In this document: positions 49,985-61,886 of the stretch, piece after piece
Layout: each line of letters starts with the position of its first letter
How positions within the stretch are numbered: position 1 is the stretch's first letter
Assembly: GCA_023101725.1 (NCBI GenBank)
Contig: JALJCO010009114.1
Location: 186,001 to 250,000 of the forward strand
DNA length: 64,000 nt
Direction: 5' to 3'
Origin: Atherinomorus stipes
Taxonomy: Eukaryota; Chordata; Actinopteri; Atheriniformes; Atherinidae
Notes under the pieces: model-generated
Told to the model about the DNA's origin: nothing
What the model saw: the letters and a program-made list of their open reading frames with translations, nothing else
The model's database searches: none
Program-made: the position numbers and the translations under genes

Positions 49985-50170
49985 ATTTAGGTGACAGATT
50001 AGATTAGATTCAACTATATTGTGATTGAACACAGTACAACTTAAACAAGGAAATGCAATCTCTGCATTTAACCCATTTCAAGTTATTTGACCTGAGAGCA
50101 GTGGGCTGCCAATTACAGCGCCCAGGGGCACTCACTGCTTCAGCTCAATGCTTCTGTACCCTACCCACAT
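49985..50170. repeat. Fish retroelement fragment
   Basis: GATTAGATTAGATTCAACTA, ATTGTGATTGAACACAGTAC, then CAGTGGGCTGCCAATTACAG and GCGCCCAGGGGCAC resemble the 3' part of a common fish retroelement. No coding sequence. Confidence 0.5.
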
Positions 50171-52063
50171 TTATGTTATTTGTTTGTAGGGCATCATTTT
50201 ACAGTACAGCATATAAAACAACAAAAATGATCATGTCAATTAAAGGGCTTAATGAACTTTTGTAGCAGCTTTCAAAGGAGGATACAGCCCTGCTGGAATT
50301 ATGTTTCACCTTAACCAATCACTGAAAAAAAAAACTTTTAATTCAATATTTTGGCACATAAATAGTTGGAATCAAATCTGAACATTTTTTGTGATAAAAG
50401 TTAGTCTAACATTGATAAAACTCCTAAAACTCTTATTTGTCATTCAAAAATGAAACTTTTTTTTTTCTTTTCTTCTCTATTAAATTAATCCCTTTATGCC
50501 TCACAATGCCTTAGATGTAACTCTGCACCTTTGTCTCTTTTATTATGCACAGATCTATGAATATGCAGATGAGGCACGCTCCTATTTCCACTTCCAGCCT
50601 GCAGCTCGAGTATCCCTGCTCGACTTCATCTCTGCTCAAACACTGAGACGAACTGCTACTTTACACAATGTCATACTGAAGAAATCAGACACACAACACG
50701 TGTTCAACCAGAGATCAACTTTGAAGAGGACAAGTCAATTCATCGGAACTGTAATGTATGAAATGTATTAATCTCTGTTATGTTAAACACATAAAAGTAA
50801 AAGGTGATACACTGTAAGCTCTCTTGGCTTTGCAAACATCTAATTATGCACTGCTAGTGTTAAATTCACCTTGTTTCCAGTCACAAGATTGTTTTGTCAC
50901 ATTTGAAACTGACCATCTGAATTTGTGTAGCTACATGTAAAACATGGGTACTGAATTAAGTACTTTTATTGGTACCTACCAAATTCTGCCAGTACTATGC
51001 TGATTGACATACAATGAAAAGGTATCATTCTTCTGCACCTAAGTGCATACTTTTGACTGTGAGAGTGTGAAAGACTACTATGCCAGACATCAACCTAGCA
51101 TTGCTTGCTAAAGAGCATGATAATGTCAGCTGCCACAGCCCACAGGTTCAGTCAAGTTAGTACCGAAAATTGGTACCATTGGAAACTGATATGAATTCCA
51201 AGGAACCGGGGGTCGGCACTGTATCGTTTTTAATGTGAAAAGTACCAATCCCTTTCTACAAGCATGGTAATAAGATCAGTAACTTATATTTTATTCAAAG
51301 GGATGCTTAACGGTGTCTTACAAAACAAGTAAATCAGCTTGTTTTTTTTTTTGTTTTTTGTTTTTACTTCAGTTGCAATTTTTTCTGCCGTCATGTGATA
51401 ATAAATTAATATTTTTATTAACCCAAAAGAAATTTTGGGATAATAAATCTTTTGCATGGCTTTATTCTTAAATTCTGTCTTCAAAACTGTGGTCCGGTGA
51501 TCTTCTTGCTCATTAAATGAATCAAGCTGTTCCCAGTTCTTTAAAACCGTCTTCTGTTCCGTTATTCCCGCTCCAGATGGGTGTTAATCAAACCCACCTC
51601 CTCCCTGCCTGCACCTCCTCATGGTACCAGAGGAGCCTCATCAGAGGTATTTTCTACCTCTTATCTCTGCTCTGCCACCACCAGCATCTCCACTCCAAGG
51701 GGGGTCCTTCCCTATTCTCTATGTTCCTGCATATCATTGCTCCACTGAGCGGGAAGATTCGTTGCTTTACAAAATATTTTTAAATTCAGCTGTTGCACAT
51801 GAAAAGGTTCACTCAGATCTTTTTGATTGATCTTTACTTACTGAATTTTTTGTAACTGGGTAATAGTTCTAAATATATAGGTTTATCTATAGGTTGATAT
51901 TGCCACAGGATCATACATTTACACTTAGACCATAAGGGTAAATTTTAAGTTAAATTTACGCTTTGTTGTTAATTTGCATGCGCATTTTTTTAAAATACAC
52001 TGACCACTTTCTAATTATTAAAACTCAGTCAAACTGAATGTGACAGCAGTAGAAGATTTAGGA
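50171..52063. other. AT-rich DNA with a possible decayed repeat
   Basis: A 91-codon frame at 50496-50771 has no recognisable motif. The segment 50940-51260 repeats GGTACC/GTACC and ends AAAAGTACCAATCCCTTTCT, which suggests a decayed TIR element, but the ends are unclear. Confidence 0.4.
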
Positions 52064-53146
52064 CTTAGGACCGGATCTACTAAGATCCTAATTTGCATGT
52101 CGTAATTTTCTTGTGCAACATAGAATTTTGCGCATGGGGCTGAACCATGGTTTGCAGATGATTTACTAAGATTGACTGTGCAAATGGGTGCAGGCGCAAA
52201 ACCCCTATATAAATTAGGGTTTTGTGTGTTTCGAGGTTTATAGCACGGCGAATTCTGAGAGACGAAAGCACAAAAGGAGATACAACCCTATGGAGATGGA
52301 GATACTAGTAGAAGGGGAATAAAAATATCATTCAAAATAATGAAAATAAAAATTTAAATAATACAACAGGTATCCGTGCAGAGTCTCAGAAGTGGCCAAT
52401 TTATGAGGGCATGGATCAGGAGTTGCTGAGCAAATGAAACTGTCTGCAGCCTTGAAGATGGTCTCTAACGTGTATTACGCACAGGGTGCGCACTCTTTGG
52501 CACAATACCAACAGCTCCAGCGACTCGTGCATCCGGGAGCGCCCTGTGCTCCTGTCCAGCCGCTACAATCCAAGTTAAAATGTGACGATGGCAAAAGCGG
52601 GAAATAAAAAGATACAATTACTGCCAGCTTCAGTTGTCATAAAGTATCTGCAAATGTTCATTTGTTTGGTTTGTCCAGAATATTTAACACCCATGTTAAA
52701 GACTGTTTGTGTTGATTTTTATTGAATCCAAGGATGAAAACTAACTTCACTACTCATGAAAAATGATTTTGAATCGGAGTCGTGCGTGTCCAGGATCAGA
52801 AGCTGAAGCCTTTTGTGCGCAGAGCAGAGCTGCCAGTTTGCACTTGCTTTTCAGATGTACTTTAAATTACACATAAAAAAAACTGCACCGTAGCTCGTTT
52901 CAGGGTTGATGAATCGCTTTGCAAGTGCTAATTTAATATATTTATATTTCCTCCTCCCAACACAATCACAATCAACACCCCATACTGCGTATTCACGCGG
53001 CAGATTTACTAAATGGATGCAAACGTGCTATTTTGCATCTTTGAAAGACGCAACTTTTTGCACACCGTTAGTATATATTTTTTGCACGTACAATAAGATG
53101 CACACGTTTTTAAACACGCAAACCTTTGATACATCCAGCTCTAAAT
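52064..53146. mobile_element. Probable non-autonomous Harbinger-type element
   Basis: The left end TTAGGACCGGATCTACTAAG and right end GATACATCCAGCTCTAAA are diverged inverted sequences, with internal GATTTACTAA copies at both sides, as in fish Harbinger-like elements. Inside, 52257-52310 reads ERRKHKRRYNPMEMEILVEG, resembling the start of the SANT/MYB-like second protein of Harbinger elements, but the frame then stops. A TATATAAA-like site lies upstream at 52205. Confidence 0.45.
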
Positions 53147-54083
53147 CTCAAAGCAAACTATCATTAAACAAAAGGGGAAAATAAAATGCTTTAAGGCATT
53201 TTCAGGAGGTCATGCTAGACTGAGGCTTGTTTTATATTTTACACTGGAGCAGAATGTTAGATTCATTTTTGAGCCAAGTCCCTTTTTTTTTAATTACCAG
53301 GGTAAATGCAATGCTACCACAAGACCTAAGGCAATCTGGGTGCAGCTGAGCCGACGTAATATTTTGCTTTACTTTTGAGTGAACTTGGTTAACATGCATG
53401 CAGGGCAGGGTAAAGACTGTAACAGTGTGTGCTGACGTGTGTGTACTCTTTATGCCTCATACTTATCTGTAGAAGAGTGCTTCACCCTTTATTGATGCTG
53501 TGAGTACTCTTCTCTCCAAGAGCTACATAACTACCGGTCTTTCAGTGGACATGAAGTCAACCATTGTTGAAAACCGTCGTGCTAGTTGTGATAACAACAA
53601 ATGTCAGTTATAATATTGTTGCATTTGCTGATTAATGTAATGCATTAAACCCAAAAGTACACATTTTTTTTTGAACAGATGGAAACAAAAAAACACCATG
53701 TTTTATATAAATGGCAGCTTGGAAGATAAATGATGTGGTGTTCATTACCACCGAGAACCTTCTAGCAGCACAACTGCATCTCCAGGAGGAGAGTTATTTT
53801 AAGTGATGGGCGAGGAAGGAAGGACATTATGCTGCAGCGCTGATGGCTCATGACTGTAGGGTGTCTGCACTTTGAAGTGATATTTTCTTGCCTCAGTGTT
53901 TGATAGTTGCCAGGTTAACATATTGTTAAATTGCAAGAGAGGTACAACAATGAAAAAAAAAAAGCATCCAACAACACTGAAGGCCACATAAGTAGCATTA
54001 TTCATCTAACTTCACTCTAAATCTTCCCATTCTCTCTTAATTACTGCTGCTGTGTTTGGAGGCACATGATACAGCTTACAGTA
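53147..54083. other. AT-rich DNA, nothing recognised
   Basis: No gene, RNA gene or repeat could be supported here. Confidence 0.5.
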
Positions 54084-55363
54084 CACTGTAACGAATTTCT
54101 GTAAATTTACGGTGAATTTAAAACAGTATCTTACTGTTTTTCAAAATAATTGTAAAATACTGTTAAATAGTCATCCCTGCATGTAAATTAACAGTTAATG
54201 TAAACAAACTGTATTTAAATATATAAATTAACAGTTAATGCTAACAAACTGTAATTTAACAGTATAATACAGTATTTTCTGTCACGCGGTGGAATTGGAC
54301 CCACATTCCTTCACAAGTCTTGTCACTATCCATCAGCATCTCACTGATAATTGTAGGCTTATGTTTCTGTTTTGATGATTTTACTTCTTGTTGATCATAC
54401 TTTTAACATTACTCAAGTCATTTTTGAGTGATGAGATGTGATGGGATATTCCTGGACCTGACTTTGAACATCACAGCTTCTTCATCATTCAGAGCAGTAC
54501 GTGTGGACTTCATCCAAAGAGGTAAAATGATTTTTATCTCCATAAACTTACAAAGTGAAGATTATTAAACTGACAATATATAAAAAAAGAGCATTAGGTC
54601 TGTTTCAGCTGGTCAGGCTGCTAAACTTGGCAAAGCAAGCTCTGAACTCAGTTAGCTAATGTTAGCAAGCTGGCATTGCTTCTGACCTTTGTAAGGTGTA
54701 ACTTATCACTTTCTCATCTAACTTCATTTAAAAGTCCTTTCAAATACAGGCAAGTTTATCACCAGTACATCAGGTTTGGAGTAGTTCTGGAGATCAGGTA
54801 ATGTTTGGGCATCTTTAGACTCAATAGAAGCTAGCTAAAAAATAGACAGTAAAGGTAACTATTTCAATCTGCATTTCATTTTCTGCAATGCCACCTGTGA
54901 TGATAAACAGTAATTTCTGATCTCACTTGACCTGATGATTTAAACAGTGTTGCCTCTGTGATATAGTGCTTGTAGGACAAAAAAAACAAACGAAAAAAAA
55001 AACAAAACAGTAGGCCAGACTGCTTCACCTTCACACAGAAAATTGAAGTCTGTTGCGTCTGCTCTATCTGCTTTGTTTTGCAGACCAAATGCTGAGTGAG
55101 ATAGAACTGTTCTACATTTATATATCTGTGGGTAAAGTTAAAATGCACTACCTGTGCGCAGTCTCTAAAAAATTCCCAGGAAAATTGTCACTAAAACCAT
55201 GTTATGAATAGGCTTCTTGGCCGAAATGCAAGGGCTTTCACTTATGTTTTACTCCATTCAGCAAAAGAAATCACTCAAACTGGCATTTATTTAAATGAAC
55301 ATGTGTTAGTTAATCACCAATAACAGTGTGAAGACTAACTTGTGATTATTTGTGCAATTATAG

Positions 55364-55455
55364 AGCTGTCTGTACAACCAAAAATGGGAAGGAATGGGCG
55401 GATCATCAAAAGGGAGAGAGGACCTGGACGTGCCATTATTTCATCAGATGTAAAG
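55364..55455 (+). CDS. Candidate exon inside the CACTG element
   Basis: A 92 bp segment lies between an acceptor (TTATTTGTGCAATTATAG) and a donor (AAAG, then GTGAGA). Two frames are open: one reads CTTKNGKEWADHQKGERTWT and then CHYFIRCK, the other LSVQPKMGRNGRIIKRERGP and then GRAIISSDVK. A further possible acceptor occurs before GCACCAGTCATC at 55937. I recognise no family. It might be a transposase fragment of the surrounding element. Confidence 0.25.
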
Positions 55456-56077
55456 GTGAGATGTGTTCTTCTCAGACGCAACATTAAATTTATGTTTAAC
55501 ACATTTTATTATATTCCATAGTAGTAATACCAGTCTTTCTCATTCAGTTTATAAATTAAAAACAAATAAGCTTTTAACTTCATGTTAATTAGATAATCAC
55601 ATACTGTAGGCAAATCTGTTAATTTAAACTGTATTTTTCATAATAGCCCGGTATTTTTAACTTTCTAACAACATGCCACCAGCCTACTGACTTGGCCCTC
55701 GTAAGAGGTAACCTCCCTCCCTAAACTATAACAACTAATCGCTCTTTTTTCTGTCTCTTGCTGTTCTCTCTTCTTAACTATTTTTATTTTACCTCTCCCT
55801 GCAACAGTTTATTGCTCTGGCCCTTTTCTTTCCCCTTATGTCTTTTATTTTTTTGCATCCCTCCATTAGTCTGTTTCACTTTTTTATATTTTAGGTGACG
55901 TGTTACTAAATTTTTGTACATCTGTTTGTTTGGCAGGCACCAGTCATCAGTGATTGAGGATACCACCAATGCTGCAGTCAAGTACTCCCACTGTACACTG
56001 TCTTTCACATCTACATGTACAAAAGACTTGCTGACAAGCTAGACTGTTCTGTTATACTGCTCTTGATGCTATTTTAA

Positions 56078-57208
56078 TAGGGGATTATCACGCTTACCGG
56101 AAGTTCCCGGTATTTGGACACTTCCTCTTCCGGGCCATGTTAACGACGGCCGTTTCTGCTCTGTTATACTGTTTAAATCGTATAAACTCCAAACATACTT
56201 AAGTTTTCATTCTAGACTGAAGTGATACTGGATCAAAAGCTGGATCAAAGCGATCGATTTGCCGCGGTGAAGGGCCGAACTTTATAATAAAACACACGTT
56301 TGTTTGTCGCCGATGGGGCACAACACCGGCACTTCACAGCATGCTAGCATTAGCCAGCTAGCGTTTACTGACGTGCTTAACATTGTGCGTCTTAAAACAC
56401 ACAAACATCTGAAAATCGGGTCTGTACCCCCCCGTTTCCAGTGGAACAACTGGGGACTGCCAAGAAAGGAGACGCTTTCAGATGCTTGTGTGTTTTCAGC
56501 CGCACAAAGTTAGGCACGTCATCAAGCTGGCTAATGCTAACCTGCTAACAATAGTCCGCCGACTACTACTCTGTTAAACTTTGTTAATCGGATAAACGCT
56601 AATGCCAAGTTTTCATTCCAGACTGAAGTGATGCTAAGGAAGAAGTGGATCAAAACGACCGATTCACCGCGGTGAAGGACCGAACTTTATAATAAAACGA
56701 CACACGTTTGTTTGTGGCCGGCAGACTGCGCAGTCGTGTTAGCAGGTTAGCATTAGCCAGCTCGATAACGTGCCTAACATTGTGCGTCTTAAAACACACA
56801 AACATCTGAAAGCGTCTCCTTTCTTGGCAGTCCCCAGTTGTTCCACTGGAAACGGGGGGGTACAGACCCGATTTTCAGATGTTTGTGTGTTTTAAGACGC
56901 ATAATGTTAAGCACGTCAGTAAACGCTAGCTGGCTAATGCTAGCATGCTGTGAAGTGCCGGTGTTGTGCCCCACCGGCGACAAACAAACGTGTGTTTTAT
57001 TATAAAGTTCGGCCCTTCACCGCGGCAAATCGATCGCTTTGATCCACTTCTTCCTTAGTATCATTTCAGTCTAGAATGAAAACTTGAGTATGTTTGGAGT
57101 TTATCCGATTTAAACAGTATAACAGAGCAGGAACGGCTGTCGTTAACATGGCCCGGAAGAGGAAGTGTCCAAAATCTTGGAACTTCCGGTAAGCGTGATA
57201 ATCCCCTA
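56078..57208. mobile_element. TTAA-flanked foldback element with 470 bp arms
   Basis: Arms 56078-56549 and 56738-57208 are inverted repeats with few differences, starting TAGGGGATTATCACGCTTAC. TTAA lies on each side (56074-56077, 57209-57212), as for piggyBac insertions. The 188 bp loop (56550-56737) is itself a diverged direct copy of the outer arm segment near 56157-56312 (shared TTTTCATTC-AGACTGAAGTG and CCGCGGTGAAGG). Twin small frames on the arms (56304-56513 plus, 56789-56983 minus) encode the same peptide because of the inversion and are not evidence of a gene. Confidence 0.92.
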
Positions 57209-57212
57209 TTAA

Positions 57213-57900
57213 ACGTTATACTGTTCTTGAAGCTATTTTAAAGGTGATAGCTACAACTTTTTCATCAAAACAATATTTTTGTAAAAAAGTAATACACCCA
57301 CAGAACGTCTAGTGGGGTGAAGAATAAAAGTGTTAAGTTTATCCCCAATTTTTTTTTATAGCATATGAATTATTGTTTTATAAATTTGATGGGTCCCAAA
57401 AATAAATATTTACATCTGATTACCATGTCAATGTCATTATTCTTCACTGTTAGCATTAGCTCTGGAGTTGCCAGCTCAATTGCTATGTGCAGAAGTAGCA
57501 TCTTCATTACCTTACTTTTGTCTTTACTTTTTTTATTCAAGGTCAGAGTTCAGGAATGACTGGCAATAACATTTAATCAACATTAAATCTTATGATTATT
57601 TTGGAAAATGGTGTTAGTGGGAGAGCTCCATAAACTGTCAGTTCTTGACTCTTGATTATTTTCTTCAGCAAGCACAAAGCAAAGCAAAAGCACAATAAGG
57701 TACACAATTTAAGAAAAATACAAGAAAAGTCATTACTTGCATATTAGGACTTGAGGATGTTACCTGCTGTCACGATAAAAGGAGGAATAAATGGAAAATG
57801 GTCCAGACTGACTTGCTGTTCAGTCCAGAATTTCAAAAGCCCTGTATGATGTTATAAGTTAATTTGTGGGGATTTATAGGAAATTAATGAAAATTAGAAG
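57213..57900. other. Interior of CACTG element, nothing recognised
   Basis: The DNA between the foldback element and the right subterminal array is AT-rich with no motif-bearing frame. Confidence 0.45.
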
Positions 57901-58094
57901 ATGTATTAAGCATTGAGAATAAACTGCTGTGTACTGTAAAATATACCATAACACAATTATTCTACTGACATGTACTGTACTCCAAAATACAGTAAATGTG
58001 ATGTAAAATTACCACACCACCCAATGTTATCCAACAGTAATATACTGTAATTCAAAATACAGTACTATACTGTTAAAAAATTTTACAGTAGGTG

Positions 58095-58159
58095 CACTGT
58101 AAAATAACAGTAAATTACTGGCGTCCCTGCTGCCAGTAATTTACTGTTATTTTACAGTG
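58095..58159. repeat. Perfect 28 bp stem hairpin at element end
   Basis: Bases 58095-58122 (CACTGTAAAATAACAGTAAA...) are perfectly complementary to 58132-58159, around a 9-base loop GTCCCTGCT. It sits 15 bp inside the right terminus of the CACTG element, within its ACAGT array. Confidence 0.95.
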
Positions 58160-58176
58160 AAATTCTTTACAGTGTA

Positions 58177-58260
58177 GTATCCATGAAACTGTAGTTTTAC
58201 ACTGTAAAATGGATAGCAGCATGAGAATGTAGCAAGTTTATTAGACCAACTGTCATAATT

Positions 58261-58298
<38 letters not shown>

Positions 58299-60200
58299 TA
58301 AATAAATATATATATAAATGTTTTAACAAACTGTCTAAAATGAAAAATAGTATTCTTATTAATTTGGCAAAAAAACAAACAAACAAATAAGAAGTCTCTG
58401 TTCATACATAATAACCAAAAACTATCTTGTAAAGATTCTCTCAGAAATTAATCAACATTCAACTACTAAAACAATTTTTTCTCTTCAGGAATGCAAGTGA
58501 ATAACTAATTTCTACATTTTGATTAAAAAATTATTTGCTTTCATATTTTTAAGTTTTTTTTAAAAAAAATTGGAAAATTCACGGATAACAATAATTATAT
58601 TTTAGCATCAAAAACATAATTTTGGTTAAAGAACTTCGATATACTGGTGTAGTAACCATTACAGAAACATAAAATAATACTTTGGTATTTACCAATAAAC
58701 CTTACATTAGTGGTCTAATAAATTTTTTAAGCAATGTACATTAATAATAAAAAATGTACGTGAGCAAATACAGAGTTCCAGCAAGGATAAAGCAAGTCAT
58801 TTATCAGTTTGTGTGAATGGCCTTCGTTCTCTTTTGGCTTAAAAAATAAGTTTTCCAACAGCATTCCAGGGACAACTATCAGAAATAGTTATTACCTTGT
58901 TCTCCGTCATTCTCTTTATTATGTTTGTGCTAATTAGCTGCGTGCTAGCAAGAGCTCGTCTGATGTTTTTTTCTCAGTGGCAACGTTGTGTCATTTCCAC
59001 CAGGGGAAAGTGTTGATACAATCCTTAAAATTGTTAGTATTTATGGTAGTTTAAAGCATGTGTGAAGAAGCAGCAGAAGATTTTCAAGGAATTTATGCAA
59101 AAAAATAAATAGATGAATTGATGCATCAGGATAAATGGGGATATTTTACGATGGAAATCAAAAGAAATGCATCCAAATGGCTAGCATCTGTCCTCTGCTC
59201 CTACTGAATGATAGTTTTGTGTTTGTCCTCCTTGTCCACTGAAGTTCCTTTTGGAAGAATTGTACTGTTCTTATAACAGAAGTAGTGTCTAATCAGGTGT
59301 TTTAACAAGCCAATTAAATCCTTTCCCATCATGTGCGGACATGAAAGCATGGCGGTCAGCTGTGTCCTGCAGAGGGCGGTTTTGATAATCATGACTCAGA
59401 AATAATCAGGCTAGTTTGCTAGTTTTAATTTGAAGACAGCCGCGCACAGCGGGACAAAGAAAAAAACTCCCAACTGTTTTGACAACAGGGTGAAAAAGAA
59501 AAGAACAAAAATCAGTCAGTTTCATCAAAATTTGTTGCAAGTTGCAGCCCCCAGTATCAAAGCCTCCATGTGAGACTTTGAGTCAAAGTCATCCTCAGTC
59601 AAACTTCGCATATACACTCAGCTGTTGTGTTCTGCGAGCCCGGGCTGATTAAAACCAGCATCGTATGGCAGAGTTGTTTTACTGAGGCTGATTAAACTCT
59701 CTGATGCTGCACTCGAGCCAAAGCTTAGCAGGTTTATTTTTACCTTTGTACAGAAAGCTTAGATAGTGGACAGAACCTGCTAAAGTAATGATTCCTAATA
59801 GAGTCCCTTTTTAAAAATGTCTTTGATGCTGAACAATCTGAAGCAAAGCGAGCTCATCATGATTTCAGAGATAACAGATGCTCCCTTTTACTTCTGACCA
59901 CTTCCCAACCTCAAACCTTTAACACCACTCATGATCAAAAGCAGCCCCCTCAGGGTCCCAGTTTGGAAACAGCAAGCTCATAATACTCTATAAATTTAAC
60001 TTTCCACTCAGTTTTGTTGTTTCACCTCCATAACAATTCTACTTTCTTCTGCTTTTTATAACAAGCTAACAACAGCCGATGGTGGATTTACTAAAACCGG
60101 CCTCTGATGAGCCTAAAACATCCATCTTGTGCTCCATCTCTCCAGCATCACTGGGGTGTTTAGGTCTATCCCAGCTGCCTTTTATCTTTGAAACCATACT
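58177..60200. other. AT-rich DNA, nothing recognised
   Basis: A (TA) microsatellite lies at 58265-58295. No gene could be supported. The block 59530-59720 is less AT-rich with low simple repeat content, but shows no frame or motif. Confidence 0.45.
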
Positions 60201-60572
60201 GGCCCGAGTTACAAAATGTTTTTTTAATTTATAATTAATTATTACGAATGAAATCATTCCGAATTAAATTATTCTCCTTCATGTTTACATGGAAATAATA
60301 ATTCCAAATTAAGGTTTACATGGAAAACAGGTTTATCTGGGGGTTGAGATGGGTTCTGATTGGACAGGGGGTGGATGTGACGTATTTGCATCTGTTTATG
60401 TTTAACCTGTAGTAAACAAGCCCCGGTTCCTGCTCCTTTTCATTTTGGCTACAACATGGAAATCACATTATAAGCCAGATTTTTGCTTTGATTTTTATTG
60501 TAGTTTTGTAGCAGAGACTAAAATAACTTCATTTTTTTTATTCGGAATGAAAGCTTTCATGTAAACGGGGTC
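60201..60572. mobile_element. AT-rich MITE with GTTACATG/CATGG ends, copy 2
   Basis: This is the second copy of the element at 41.0-41.5 kb. It shares GTTTACATGGAAATAATAAT, GGGTTCTGATTGGACAGG, GTGACGTATT, CCCCGGTTCCTGCTCCTTTT and GGCTACAACATGGAAA in the same order. It ends ATTCGGAATGAAAGCTTTCA with TGTAAACGGGGTC. The internal part is about 150 bp shorter than copy 1. Confidence 0.75.
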
Positions 60573-60757
60573 ACGGCAGTCCAACAGCAGATTATAAAGT
60601 CCTGCTACATCCAGTTAGTCCAGTAAATAAGTTCGTCTGCAACAAGTTTTTTATCCATAGGAACCTGTTTAAGGGAAAAATTGGAGGATTTTAAGGGGTT
60701 TAACTTACATGAATGTTATTGGACTTATGGGGAAGAGGACAAGTGCCTAATACATAT

Positions 60758-60763
60758 ATACAC

Positions 60764-60838
<75 letters not shown>
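60758..60838. repeat. TA/CA microsatellite
   Basis: (CA)n then about 60 bp of pure TA, directly abutting a Tc1-derived element whose family is normally flanked by TATATA. Confidence 0.95.
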
Positions 60839-60840
<2 letters not shown>

Positions 60841-60842
<2 letters not shown>

Positions 60843-61349
60843 AGGTTACATACCCTTCCATCACAGACTGAAAAAAATCAGCTGCCAGTGAAATAAGTTG
60901 AAATTGACAAAAGTAATAACTAAAAATGTTATGAACATCATGACATTAATTTTGTGTTGTGGCTCAACAGAAATATTAAACAAATAAAAATAACACAATT
61001 AAACGAGCATAATGGGGTGCCTGAGCTGAAATTTTGTTGAGCAACCTTTTGAGACAATCACTGCAATCAAGTTGTTTCTGTCATGTTCAGTCAGACTTCT
61101 GCACCTGATGACAGGCATTCTGACCCACTGTTCATGAGGAAGGTGCTTTAATTTGTACAGGTACAAGGTACAATTTTTTTTTTTTTTTATAAAAAAAAAT
61201 AAATTTCAAAATCAGTATTTTATTTTGCTAAATAATAATTTGGAAAATTATTATTTATGATTATTTTAAGTTTTGTGTTATTTGAATTACTGTTGGGAAT
61301 TTAGCCTTTTCTTCAATGTAAAAGGTATAAAAACTTTAAAGCACAACTG
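60841..61349 (+). mobile_element. Internally deleted Tc1-derived element, copy 5
   Basis: It starts at GGTTACATACCCTTCCATCA and ends TTTAAAGCACAACTG, followed by TATATA. Interior blocks match the other copies (CAGTGAAATAAGTTGAAATT, CATGACATTAATTTTG, GAGCAACCTTTTGAGACAAT, TTCTGCACCTGATGACAGG). The first bases of the left terminus are blurred by the TA microsatellite. Confidence 0.82.
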
Positions 61350-61557
61350 TATATATAAAGACAGAGTGGTAACATAACATTTTCCTAAAGGCTCCAGCCA
61401 GAGTACAAACTGGAAACCTTGTCGCTACGTGGTATCTAACACACCACTATGCTGCACATCAGAAAACATATGCATATTGTAAATGCATAGAGTCTAAATC
61501 TAGATTTTCTTTTTAAATACTACAGCAGTAATTTTACATGTCTGAATAGTAATAATG

Positions 61558-61886
61558 GATTGGATATACATAGAGCTTTTAAGGCTCTAAGAGCGCTTAC
61601 ATTGAATCCATTATTCATTCACACTTGGTGATGGTAAGCTACGTGTAGCCACAGCTGGCAGCTGCCCGGAGGCAGACTGAAACGTGGCAGCCAATCCAAC
61701 CACTACCGGAAAATTCACTCACATTAGCACACTGATACACCAGCAATGCTGACACTGGTAGTAAGGAGGGTGAAGTGTCGTATAGCTAAGGACGAAGTGG
61801 CAGATAGACTGGGGGAGCAGGATTAAAACCGCCAACCTTCCAGTCATCGGACGACCTGCTCTACCACCTGAGCTACAACTACCCTA
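61558..61886 (-). mobile_element. tRNA-derived SINE
   Basis: On the minus strand it begins GGGTAGTTGTAGCTCAGGTG, then GTAGAGCAGGTCGTCCGATG. This is a Pol III A box (TAGCTCAGGTGG), followed by a decayed B box (GGTTTTAATCC). The body has GTGGCTACACGTAGC and AAGCGCTC-like blocks of a common fish SINE. It is not a functional tRNA, since the arms do not fold and the B box is mutated. Confidence 0.7.

Larger units (their letters stand above)
54084..58174. mobile_element. 4.1 kb CACTG-ended transposon with ACAGT-rich ends
   Basis: The left end CACTGTAACGAATTTCTGTA and the right end (inverse CACTGTAAAGAATTTCACTG) match, and TA lies outside each. Both ends continue into about 200 bp packed with ACAGT/ACTGT words and a TCCCTGC motif, typical subterminal transposase-binding arrays. 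CACTG ends suggest the CMC/EnSpm (CACTA-like) group, though a 3 bp duplication is not evident. A TTAA foldback element is nested at 56078-57208. No clear transposase is present; one candidate exon lies at 55364-55455. Confidence 0.65.

Noticed and set aside
56304..56983. Twin conserved small proteins on opposite strands
   Set aside because: Identical peptides arise because the two arms of the foldback element are inverted copies.
61820..61886. tRNA gene on the minus strand
   Set aside because: Has an A-box-like start, but the B box is mutated and no cloverleaf forms. Part of a longer SINE.
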